A stretch of 36,419 bases of DNA from the NCBI RefSeq assembly GCF_946408925.1, contig NZ_CAMJUE010000014.1, forward strand, positions 1 to 36,419. The letters are read 5' to 3'. Under the pieces are notes generated by a model. That model had not been told where the DNA came from. It searched no databases and was given only the letters and a program-made list of their open reading frames with translations. Shown here in pieces: positions 19,022-25,604 of this stretch. How positions within the stretch are numbered: the first letter of the stretch is position 1; each line of letters begins with the position of its first letter. The position numbers and the translations under genes were made by a program. This DNA is from an uncultured Methanobrevibacter sp. (lineage in GTDB: Archaea > Methanobacteriota > Methanobacteria > Methanobacteriales > Methanobacteriaceae).

Positions 19022-19359
19022 TAAATATATCTTGAAGTCACTATAACTTCATGGACATATTTTTGTTTTTAAACATATTTATATTTTAGGCACGCCTAAA
19101 ATAATTTTTTTCGTTCTAGAACAAAAATGTCTTCCGCTCAGCATAGAAGATATTTGAACCTGTCTCAAACTTATGCAAACCTAAAAATTATCTTTAATTT
19201 ACATAGGCCCTCTGACTATATAATATAACTGACTCATTATATTTAAACTAATCGATAATATAAGCTTTTTTAGGCCAATCAAAGAAAAAATATTTAGTCA
19301 TACAAAAAAATAATTTATGTACATCAAAATAATTTTTAGTTAATCTAAAAAATAAAAAA
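19022..19359. promoter_or_regulatory. Spacer upstream of the P-type ATPase operon
   Basis: About 340 bases without a credible gene. It holds the metal-type palindrome at 19084-19101 and, on the minus strand, a TATA candidate (AAAATATAAATAT) abutting it at about 19074-19086. A second near-palindrome centred on GTTCTAGAAC lies at 19108-19127. Further right it is AT-rich, with a small inverted repeat ATATAAT/ATTATAT near 19219-19247. No tRNA or clear RNA fold was seen. Confidence 0.45.
19084..19101. promoter_or_regulatory. DtxR/MntR-like operator in the P-type ATPase promoter
   Basis: TTTTAGGCACGCCTAAAA: 8-bp perfect arms around a 2-base centre. It overlaps the BRE/TATA position of the leftward operon (18997 to 16558). 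The TTAGGC-GCCTAA pattern is that of iron-dependent DtxR-family boxes. Regulator not in the window. Confidence 0.6.
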
Positions 19360-19641
19360 TCATAATCTAACTTGATCCAGACAGCGTGCTGGACATTTCA
19401 TAACACAATCCAGGCATTGTCTGCAACGCCTATTGTTCAAAGTCCAGGTTTTGTTATGTACACTGACTGTTATTGCATCAACAGGACATAGCATTTGACA
19501 TTTTCCGCACAGATTGCACCTTTGAATGTCATTTCCGATACGCCATCTTGACTTGTGTGATGACCTTAAAAATTCCGAAAACAAATGCATTCCCAGATCC
19601 AAACCTATTGATGAATGACATCTTCCATATCTTCCTCGCAT
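19360..19641 (-). CDS. 2[4Fe-4S] ferredoxin-domain protein
   Basis: Small electron-transfer protein. Numbered from an upstream ATG at 19647 (95 residues), the clusters are bound by C44-C47-C50-C54 (CNLCGKCQMLCP) and C75-C78-C81-C85 (CRQCLDCVMKCP), both complete. The first about 40 residues are a basic extension (RGRYGRC...SSHKSRWRIG) not found in minimal ferredoxins. They recall ferredoxin-like subunits of larger redox complexes, though none is encoded nearby. The ATG at 19647 sits directly on a GGGGG ribosome binding site, so the ATG at 19641 (93 residues) is better spaced and is used here. An iron-type palindrome covers the predicted transcription start. Confidence 0.85.
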   Translation of the reverse strand: MRGRYGRCHSSIGLDLGMHLFSEFLRSSHKSRWRIGNDIQRCNLCGKCQMLCPVDAITVSVHNKTWTLNNRRCRQCLDCVMKCPARCLDQVRL

Positions 19642-19659
19642 ACACATCCCCCACTATTT

Positions 19660-19673
19660 TTAGGTATACCTAA
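19660..19673. promoter_or_regulatory. DtxR-like operator in front of the ferredoxin gene
   Basis: TTAGGTATACCTAA is a perfect 14-bp palindrome located 13-26 bases upstream of the ferredoxin ATG at 19647. A TATA-like TTTATATA lies about 20 bases further upstream (19688-19698, read on the minus strand), so the box should overlap the transcription start. Confidence 0.6.
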
Positions 19674-19698
19674 CTTTATTTGAGACAATATATAAATA

Positions 19699-19714
19699 TT
19701 TTGGCATGCCTAAA
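19699..19714. promoter_or_regulatory. DtxR-like operator in front of the CPBP protease gene
   Basis: TTTTGGCATGCCTAAA matches the other two boxes with one mismatch in an arm; its core GGCATGCC is a perfect palindrome. It lies directly downstream of the TATA-like stretch at 19687-19699, between it and the expected start of the rightward transcript. Confidence 0.55.
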
Positions 19715-19753
19715 TTTTTTATAGATATTGTTAAATAACATTAATTAAAAATT

Positions 19754-20665
19754 ATGATTAAAATGAACAGCGAAAAAAAGTTTTTCTCAAAAATAGGATT
19801 CAATTATCTGATATTGGCAATTGCTGCCATAATATTTCAGATACTCATCATAAACATCATAGGAAGAACACAACCCATTTACCTAAATGACATTAACATC
19901 ATAACAGTAATATCCTCAATCTGCAACTACATATTGCCATTTCCAATCTTTTACTGGCTTATGAAAAGGATTGACAGCGAAAAACTTGAAAAGCAAAGCA
20001 TCAACATTAAAACATTCATATCCTACACCGCAATAACCATAACCCTAATGTGGATTGGAAACATAGCCGGACTGATTATAACAAACCTGTTAAGCGGAGC
20101 AATACAAAATGACATTGCAAATCCCGTGCAGGAACTGATCAACAGTACCGATTTGATCCTTAATCTGATTGTCATCAGTTTCATAGCCCCGATATTTGAA
20201 GAGATTCTCTTTAGGAAATTTCTAATCGACAGAACCATAAAATATGGAGCAAACGTTTCCATAGTATTATCTGCAATAGTGTTTGCACTCTTTCACGGAA
20301 ATCTGAATCAGTTCTTTTATGCATTATTAATGGGTGGATTTTTCGCATATATCTATACAAAAACCGGAAAAATAAAATACACAATAATTCTTCATATAAT
20401 CGTCAACTTTATGGGATCTGTCGTCAGCTTATTCGTGGCGCAGGCAGCAATGAATATTCAAACTGCCATTACACCAATAGATGCTGCAATATTGCTCATT
20501 TACCTGTTAATTTTATTTTCATCATTTATTATTGGAATTCTTGGCTTAATCAAGTTCAGGCCTAAAAGGTTAGAGATTGGCCTAAAAACCATTTTTTTAA
20601 ATTACGGGATGATTTGTTTTATAGGATTTTTCATAATTGAAATCATCAGGCAAGCCTTATTTTAA
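19754..20665 (+). CDS. CPBP (CAAX/Abi) family intramembrane metalloprotease
   Basis: Multi-pass membrane protein of 303 residues with about eight hydrophobic segments. The three family motifs are present: EE-x3-R as FEEILFR (E149, E150, R154), the FHG histidine H181, and H214 in HIIVNF. These form the expected catalytic site, so it should be active as a type II CAAX-like protease; in prokaryotes the targets are seldom known (peptide or bacteriocin processing, stress responses). There is no convincing ribosome binding site, and the ATG at 19763 is an equal alternative start. It shares a promoter region with the ferredoxin gene, each side carrying a palindromic box. Confidence 0.88.
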   Translation: MIKMNSEKKFFSKIGFNYLILAIAAIIFQILIINIIGRTQPIYLNDINIITVISSICNYILPFPIFYWLMKRIDSEKLEKQSINIKTFISYTAITITLMWIGNIAGLIITNLLSGAIQNDIANPVQELINSTDLILNLIVISFIAPIFEEILFRKFLIDRTIKYGANVSIVLSAIVFALFHGNLNQFFYALLMGGFFAYIYTKTGKIKYTIILHIIVNFMGSVVSLFVAQAAMNIQTAITPIDAAILLIYLLILFSSFIIGILGLIKFRPKRLEIGLKTIFLNYGMICFIGFFIIEIIRQALF

Positions 20666-20876
20666 CCCCATTATATTAAAATTAGAATGAATTAAAATGA
20701 TAGTTAAAAATATATATTTAATATAATTGAAGGGATTTTTAAAATTTAAATAATGAACTTAAAATTTTGATTATCTCAACAAGTACAGACATATGAAATC
20801 CAAAATTTATGGAATATGAAATCAAAAAAGAGTTATCCCATTACAGCAAGAATAATTAAAAAAAAGTGATGGATGA

Positions 20877-21212
20877 TTATTCCTCATCCATTGTTGATAT
20901 GACACTGTTTAAAATTTGCAGGGATTTTGAAAATGCAGGCATACCGGAAGTTAATAAGACAACTCTTAAAACGTCCACGATTTCTTCTTTGGTAATGTCC
21001 AATTCATTAATTGCACTCTGGATTTGTTTTTTGGTTGCCCTTGGATCTGCACGTGATGCGGTAATGCCTATTGCTATTAATTTTTGAGTCTTGTAATCCA
21101 GAACATTTCCGCTCCAGACAGTTTCATTAATATTTTTTACAAGATCGTATAAGTCAGGATGTTCATCTTCCAATTCCCTTATTCCTTTTCCGTAAAATAT
21201 TTCACCTTTCAT
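20877..21212 (-). CDS. Carboxymuconolactone decarboxylase-like protein without cysteines
   Basis: 111 residues of the CMD/AhpD-like alpha-helical family (hexameric bundles). The central stretch LDYKTQKLIAIGITASRADP plus the helix VDVLRVVLLTSGMPAF matches the family core. AhpD-type members use a CxxC pair for peroxidase chemistry; this protein has no cysteine at all, so it cannot act that way, and its reaction is unknown. Start: a TTG at 21227 is in frame, but the ATG at 21212 has a GGAGAGG ribosome binding site at the right distance. The region upstream is partly duplicated at 25383-25436. Confidence 0.85.
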   Translation of the reverse strand: MKGEIFYGKGIRELEDEHPDLYDLVKNINETVWSGNVLDYKTQKLIAIGITASRADPRATKKQIQSAINELDITKEEIVDVLRVVLLTSGMPAFSKSLQILNSVISTMDEE

Positions 21213-21227
21213 ACTCTTCCTCTCCAA

Positions 21228-21530
21228 ATAATTTTATTAGTTAATTAATATTTTAAATTTCAAGATATATATTAATAGCTATTTTCTTTTCATTTAACAG
21301 TTGGTTTTATATTAACATCACCCATTTGAGATTCGAAGATTAGTTTGAAAAGGCTCATGATATAGCAAAGTTGAATAAAATTTGATTTCTATATCATTGG
21401 TGTTAATGTCAAAAACACATCAGCAAATCAAAGTTTTGAGAATAAGTTTCGTTTTATATGAATTGTTCGTATTAGAAGTTTAATTTATATGAAAACAATT
21501 TTAGAAGTAAGTTTTCAGTAATTAATGTGG
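21228..21530. repeat. Gene-free spacer with an inverted repeat and a diverged direct repeat
   Basis: Perfect 9-bp inverted repeat ATGATATAG (21357-21365) / CTATATCAT (21389-21397) with a 23-base loop. A diverged direct repeat with 31-bp period starts TTTATATGAA and ends TTAGAAGT (about 21453-21480 and 21484-21510). I see no gene. The left end is the promoter of the CMD-like gene; the right end lies downstream of the MarR gene. Confidence 0.4.
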
Positions 21531-21983
21531 TTATTTTTTATTTTTATTTAATTCGACGGATTTAAATGTTATTCTAGTAAAGGTTTTATTAAATCCCTCA
21601 GATACTTCATTTAGGCCTATTTCATTTTCCCATTGAGCATTTATTTCCTCTATAATTGGAATCATGTTTTTTCCTTTAGAAGTTAAAGTTAAAGTATACT
21701 GTCTTTTATCGGAAGTTGATTTCTCACGTATAATAAAATTATTCTTTTCCAATTTTTTGACCGCTTTAGTTATAGCACCTTTAGTTAAGTAAAACCCATC
21801 TGATAAATCCTTTTGATTTAAGTTGTTCTCCTCATTTAATCTTAATAAACATAAAACTTGAACCAGATTCAAATCATATTGGGAAAATAAGTCATTTAAA
21901 TATTTTTTATGATTTGTATGAAAAATAAATAATAAATCACCAAAACGATTAGGATTATATAAATCAATATTATCAGAACTCAT
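21531..21983 (-). CDS. MarR family transcriptional regulator
   Basis: 150 residues from the ATG at 21983. A longer frame to 22064 adds a hydrophobic stretch that is probably just the leader; a GGTG ribosome binding site supports the later ATG. The winged-helix core is typical: LNLVQVLCLLRLNE, the recognition helix region LTKGAITKAVKKLEKNNFI, and the wing with STSDKRQYTLTLTSKGK containing the MarR DxR signature (SDKR). It is 144 bases downstream of npdG on the same strand, with its own spacer. It is a reasonable candidate to bind the tandem operator in front of the dehydrogenase-npdG pair, which is inference. Confidence 0.9.
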   Translation of the reverse strand: MSSDNIDLYNPNRFGDLLFIFHTNHKKYLNDLFSQYDLNLVQVLCLLRLNEENNLNQKDLSDGFYLTKGAITKAVKKLEKNNFIIREKSTSDKRQYTLTLTSKGKNMIPIIEEINAQWENEIGLNEVSEGFNKTFTRITFKSVELNKNKK

Positions 21984-22127
21984 TGAAACACCAAAATATA
22001 ATTTATTAAAACTATTATAAAAAATTAGATGGAAAAAAGATGAAAAAATGGTTGATAAAATCATCTATTGATCAAATTTATTTTTTCCATCTAAAAAAGG
22101 TATGATTTTGATTAAAAAGACTTTTTT

Positions 22128-22808
22128 TTATCTGATTTTTGGAATTCCTGTAATTCTTAAACCACCGTAATGGGATTTGTATTTAATGTTTAATCCAATT
22201 AATAATGGGGTGATTTTTTCGATGATTCTTGCTTTTTCCAAGATACCTGTGTCGATTGTTTTGATTCCAGGTATTTTGTCGATGATTTCTGCTGCAATTT
22301 CTTTTGCTTCCTTGTCGTCACCTGCTATCAAACAGTCACAGTCGATTTCTTCTGGGATGTTTGCGAGGTGTGAGTTTGAAATGTTACAGAATGCGCAGAT
22401 TACTTTTGCACCTGTTCCCTCAAGGATTTTTGCAGTTCTTTCTGCAGCGGATCCTTCCATTAAATCAACAAATCTGAATGGTTTTCCACCGATTGCTGTT
22501 TCTAATGGTACGGTTGCATCCATGACTATTTTATCAGTACAGAATTCCTTGATTCCTTCAACTGTTGGCTTTTGAGCAGCTAAAGGCACTGTAAGAATCA
22601 ATACATCTCCTACTTTTGCGGCGTCTTCGTTTGCCATACCGGTCATGTTTAGGTTATAGCCTGCTAAGTCCTCTTTAGCTTTTGCAACTACGTCCAATGC
22701 TTTTTCTTCTTTTCTTGAACCTACAATCACTTCTACACCAGCAATAGATAATCTTTCAGCGATTCCAAGTCCTTGTGGACCTGTTCCTCCAATAACACTT
22801 ACAATCAT
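22128..22808 (-). CDS. npdG: F420H2:NADP+ oxidoreductase (NADPH-dependent F420 reductase)
   Basis: Moves hydride between reduced F420 and NADP+, supplying NADPH for biosynthesis in methanogens. 226 residues. The N-terminal Rossmann loop GGTGPQGLG (7-15) is followed by IVGSRKEEKA, whose Ser-Arg pair binds the 2'-phosphate of NADP. The F420-binding parts (MDATVPLE, and the C-terminal helices LLIGLNIKYKSHYGGLRITG) match the family. It starts 29 bases after the 3-hydroxyacyl-CoA dehydrogenase gene and is probably expressed from the same promoter. Confidence 0.94.
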   Translation of the reverse strand: MIVSVIGGTGPQGLGIAERLSIAGVEVIVGSRKEEKALDVVAKAKEDLAGYNLNMTGMANEDAAKVGDVLILTVPLAAQKPTVEGIKEFCTDKIVMDATVPLETAIGGKPFRFVDLMEGSAAERTAKILEGTGAKVICAFCNISNSHLANIPEEIDCDCLIAGDDKEAKEIAAEIIDKIPGIKTIDTGILEKARIIEKITPLLIGLNIKYKSHYGGLRITGIPKIR

Positions 22809-22837
22809 ATTATCACCTAAAAAATTAAAAAAAGGAT

Positions 22838-23773
22838 TTAATATTCATAAAATCCTTTTCCAGCATTTATTCCCAGTTCTCCTTTGTCTATTTTTTCTTT
22901 AAGTTTTTCAATCATTTTTGATTGAAGTGAATCAGGGTCTTGAGCTTCAGGATTCATTAAAGCAATATTGTATAATGTTGTTAAACCAACAATATCAATA
23001 ATGTGGAATGGTCCTTTTGGAGCACCAGTTGCCAACATCCAAGTTTTATCGATTGTTTCAGGTTCTGCCACATCATTGGCCCATAATTTAGTTGCGGCAT
23101 TTAAAAATGGTACTAATAAAGAGTTTAATATATAACCTGGTTGCTCTTTTTTAACTTCTAATGGAATCATGTTAATGTCTTCAGCAAATTTAACGACTTC
23201 ATCAAAGTATTTTTGTTCAGTTCCAGCATGACCCATAACTTCTGCTGTGTTGTTTTTCCAAATTGAGTTTGCAAAATGTAAACAAAGATATTTTTCAGGC
23301 CTTCCAGTATATTCGGCAAACATTGATGGAAGTAAAGTTGATGAATTTGTCACGAGAATAGTTTTTTCAGGCATATATTTAGCCAATTCTTGATAAAATG
23401 CAATTTTTTCATCTGGAATTTCTGCAATTGCTTCAATGATTAAATCTGCATCTTTTGCTGCTTCTTCATAACTTGTTGTTAAAATTAAGCTATCATGTGC
23501 TTTTTGAACTTGTTCTTTTAATTCATCAATTTTTTCATCAGAAATTTCATCTTTTTTGATTAAACCTCTGCAGTATGCCATTTCATCGGTTTTCATTGCT
23601 TCAAGGTCTTCAATGTAGACATTTTTGAATCTTTCAAGTTTTGGTTTTGCTCTTTCAATTGATCCTTCACTTCTAAGCCAAATAGTAACATCAAATCCAC
23701 AGTATGCAGATTGTAATGCAATTTGACTTCCAAGGACTCCTCCTCCTGCTACAACAACTTTCTTTATACTCAT
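22838..23773 (-). CDS. 3-hydroxyacyl-CoA dehydrogenase family protein
   Basis: 311 residues with an N-terminal Rossmann domain (GGGVLGSQIA at 10-19) and the C-terminal helical 3HCDH domain (about 208-311), the layout of 3-hydroxybutyryl-CoA dehydrogenases. The catalytic region is unusual. The family normally has a His-Phe-Phe-Asn-Pro sequence; here it reads LHFANSIW (H166, N169), with E178 following. His is retained but the FNP part is changed, so the substrate may not be a typical acyl-CoA. Partner npdG suggests a supply or use of NADPH/F420, though this enzyme family commonly uses NAD. An AGGTGA ribosome binding site precedes the ATG. Tandem operators sit in its promoter. Confidence 0.85.
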   Translation of the reverse strand: MSIKKVVVAGGGVLGSQIALQSAYCGFDVTIWLRSEGSIERAKPKLERFKNVYIEDLEAMKTDEMAYCRGLIKKDEISDEKIDELKEQVQKAHDSLILTTSYEEAAKDADLIIEAIAEIPDEKIAFYQELAKYMPEKTILVTNSSTLLPSMFAEYTGRPEKYLCLHFANSIWKNNTAEVMGHAGTEQKYFDEVVKFAEDINMIPLEVKKEQPGYILNSLLVPFLNAATKLWANDVAEPETIDKTWMLATGAPKGPFHIIDIVGLTTLYNIALMNPEAQDPDSLQSKMIEKLKEKIDKGELGINAGKGFYEY

Positions 23774-23794
23774 TTTTATTCACCTTCTAAAAAG

Positions 23795-23833
23795 TAGTAT
23801 ACCTGTAAACTAAATTAGTATACTTGTAAACTA
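23795..23833. promoter_or_regulatory. Tandem 18-bp operator in the dehydrogenase-npdG promoter
   Basis: TAGTATACCTGTAAACTA (23795-23812) and TAGTATACTTGTAAACTA (23816-23833) differ at one base. Each is a near-palindrome (TAGTwTAC-N2-GTAwACTA). They are 21 bp apart centre to centre, two helical turns. A TATA-like TTTATATACT (minus strand, about 23845-23856) lies just upstream, so bound protein would cover the transcription start. Confidence 0.65.
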
Positions 23834-24120
23834 ATATCTATTGTATAGTATATAAATCTTTTCTAAATCCGTTTCCCCTAAGCTGGTTTTTTAGGTTTTA
23901 ATTTTTAACCAATTTCGATTATCTGTTGATTCATTTTTGTTAAATATGAATCATTTTCAATTCAAAAAAAATCAAAAACAAACTAAAAGTGGATTTACAT
24001 AGTTGAACATCTCCTTTGGAGAGGATGGAGATTTTCAAATTTCTCATTTTAAAGTAACATTTAAATAGAAGTTATGAATATATATTCATAATACCTGAAG
24101 ATACATTTGGGGAGAAAATT
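23834..24120. promoter_or_regulatory. Spacer between two divergent operons with a perfect 20-bp palindrome
   Basis: No gene seen. TTATGAATATATATTCATAA at 24072-24091 is a perfect palindrome, 30-49 bases upstream of the DUF134 gene, and contains its likely TATA element. Further left, 24009-24032 carries a CTCC/GGAG hairpin-like element (ATCTCC-TTT-GGAGA and a second GGAGAT). Confidence 0.5.
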
Positions 24121-24645
24121 ATGGTAAGACCTAAAAGAATGAGGAGAGTAGTCACATGCCACAGGCATGAGTTGAACAGGAACCTGAAACCGATAGAGCT
24201 GTCTGTAGATGAGTTTGAAGCAATCAGATTCAAAGACTATCATAATATCAAACAAACGGAGGCTGCGGAATTTATGGGAATCTCACAGTCAACATTCCAC
24301 AGAATTCTAAACTCTGCAAGGCATAAACTAGCTGTTTCTCTAATTGAAGGCCGACCAATAGTTGTTGTAAAAGGTGATACAATGATTGATCCAAATAAAT
24401 ACTTATGCGAAGATTGTGGTTTTCAATGGTCAAATCCAGAAAAAGAATATGAGGAATGCCCGGACTGCAAATCAACAAACATTCGCAAATTGAATGCAAA
24501 TAATAGAAACAGAATGTCAAATGACACATGCAGTTGCCCTAATTGCGGATACACAGAACCAAAAATTAGAGGCATTCCATGCAGAACCAAAACATGCCCA
24601 GAATGTGGTTCACCACTACAGGGAAGAGGATTATGCAACATTTAA
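24121..24645 (+). CDS. DUF134 (UPF0251) helix-turn-helix protein with C-terminal zinc ribbons
   Basis: 174 residues. The N-terminal DUF134 domain has the usual RPKR opening, the LSVDEFEAIRFKDY segment and a sigma70-region-4-like helix-turn-helix (TEAAEFMGISQSTFHRILNSARHKLA, about 46-71). Two cysteine clusters follow: C96/C99 with C113/C116, and C137/C139/C142 with C154/C159/C162. The first is clearly a zinc ribbon and the second a ribbon or related knot. It is probably a DNA-binding regulator. DUF134 genes often sit near iron-sulfur or nitrogenase-cofactor-like genes; here the partners are a zinc ribbon protein and a ferredoxin. GGGGAG precedes the ATG. The palindrome at 24072-24091 could be its own operator. 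Confidence 0.85.
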   Translation: MVRPKRMRRVVTCHRHELNRNLKPIELSVDEFEAIRFKDYHNIKQTEAAEFMGISQSTFHRILNSARHKLAVSLIEGRPIVVVKGDTMIDPNKYLCEDCGFQWSNPEKEYEECPDCKSTNIRKLNANNRNRMSNDTCSCPNCGYTEPKIRGIPCRTKTCPECGSPLQGRGLCNI

Positions 24646-24663
24646 AGAGGGAGATGATTTAAG

Positions 24664-24951
24664 ATGGCTGATAATCTAGAATATGTCTGTAAAGAATGTG
24701 GCTTCAATTGGATAACATTGAACGGCGAACACCATATATGTCCAAGATGCCACAGCGAAACAATAGAATATGTCGGTGAAGTGAAAGGCTTAGACATCGA
24801 TTCAATATTAAACCACAACAAAAGGATGGGAGGATGCTGCGGTTCTGCCCGTGGAAGAGGACCATTGACCTGTGGAAAACCATATCCGGACCACCACGAC
24901 CCAAACATTCCACATGATCCGGAAAAATGCTGCGGACATAGAGCATGCTAA
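24664..24951 (+). CDS. Small zinc ribbon protein with a cysteine-rich tail
   Basis: 95 residues. The N-terminal half is a rubredoxin/zinc-ribbon-like knuckle pair (C9-x2-C12 and C26-x2-C29). The C-terminal half has a GGCCGSARGRGPLTC stretch and ends HDPEKCCGHRAC, so C58, C59, C70, C89, C90 and C95 could hold a second metal site. I do not recognise a named family. It begins 18 bases after the DUF134 gene and is followed 16 bases later by the ferredoxin gene, so the three form an operon devoted to metal-cysteine proteins. Role unknown. Confidence 0.75.
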   Translation: MADNLEYVCKECGFNWITLNGEHHICPRCHSETIEYVGEVKGLDIDSILNHNKRMGGCCGSARGRGPLTCGKPYPDHHDPNIPHDPEKCCGHRAC

Positions 24952-24967
24952 ACTGGAGGTTAAAAGA

Positions 24968-25147
24968 ATGGCTGAAATTACAATAGATACTGATAAATGC
25001 GACAATTGCGGAGACTGCACCGACGTTTGTCCTATGGAAGTTTTAATTCTTGAAGATGGCAAATTAACCATCAATGACCCTGATGAATGTAGTTACTGCG
25101 AAACCTGTGTGGATATTTGCCCAAACGAATGCATCACAATAGAATAA
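24968..25147 (+). CDS. 2[4Fe-4S] ferredoxin
   Basis: 59-residue soluble electron carrier, the size of clostridial-type ferredoxins. Cluster ligands: C11, C14, C17 with C21, and C41, C44, C47 with C51, giving two complete CxxCxxCxxxCP motifs; an additional C55 follows. A longer frame begins at 24872 but overlaps the preceding gene; the ATG at 24968 has a GGAGG ribosome binding site. Last gene of the DUF134 operon, followed by a T-rich stretch at about 25160-25190. Confidence 0.92.
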   Translation: MAEITIDTDKCDNCGDCTDVCPMEVLILEDGKLTINDPDECSYCETCVDICPNECITIE

Positions 25148-25604
25148 AACTTCTAATCATTTTCTTTTTTAAATATTTTTTATCAAAATAATACATCATT
25201 AAATTAAAGTTAAAAAATTTTATAATCATCAAAAAATTAATTTTCTATCAGAGTTTCAGTACAGATTTTGATAAGCATCGGAACTTTTTTTATAAGTTTT
25301 ATACGAATGAAAATTTTTAATTAGTATAAGTTCAAAAAAAAACTAGTGTAGAGAGAACATAAGTATGACAACTATCACATGTCCTTTCATATATTCCTCT
25401 CCAAATAATTACATGATTAATATTTTAAACTTCAAGTCATACATAATTAGGCCAAAACAAGACTTTAAAAAAATTACATTTAATTCAAACATAAACACTG
25501 ACCCCACATATCAAAGTGGAATTAATCTCATCACCATTAGCATATTGCATTAGCTAATAAGATGATGGATTAATGACTTCATTATACGATATATAATGAA
25601 GTTG
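25148..25604. other. Gene-poor spacer with a relic of the CMD-gene leader
   Basis: 457 bases. A T-rich terminator region lies at about 25160-25190. Bases 25383-25436 match the leader and start of the CMD-like gene (21205-21264), including TTCCTCTCCAAATAATT and ATTAATATTTTAAA; the frame after its ATGAAAGG stops after 15 codons, so it looks like a relic. A short frame at 25365-25553 crosses this relic and has no other support. An 11-bp hairpin at 25576-25602 ends the spacer. Confidence 0.45.
25576..25602. terminator. Hairpin directly after the NRPS-exporter operon
   Basis: ACTTCATTATA / TATAATGAAGT, 11 perfect base pairs with a 5-base loop, ending two bases before the stop codon of the MATE gene (TAA at 25605-25607 on the plus strand). 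It may terminate or protect the long transcript, or be an operator-like palindrome. There is no long T tract after it. Confidence 0.45.

Noticed and set aside
19128-19280. A structured small RNA or tRNA in the spacer
   Set aside because: No T-loop-like GTTCGA sequence or convincing cloverleaf or GC-rich stem was found; only AT-rich repeats.
21531-22064. 177-residue version of the MarR regulator with an N-terminal hydrophobic segment
   Set aside because: The extension comes from AT-rich leader; the ATG at 21983 has a GGTG site and matches the usual MarR length.
21984-22127. TAGTATAC-type operator in front of the MarR gene for autoregulation
   Set aside because: I looked for a copy of the tandem operator sequence here and found none, so the regulator link stays unproven.
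24872-25147. 91-residue version of the ferredoxin
   Set aside because: Its first 32 codons overlap the zinc ribbon gene; the ATG at 24968 with GGAGG gives a normal 59-residue ferredoxin.
25365-25553. 62-residue plus-strand open frame as a real gene
   Set aside because: It crosses the relic of the CMD-gene leader, has no good ribosome binding site and shows no recognisable domain; its length can arise by chance in AT-rich DNA.
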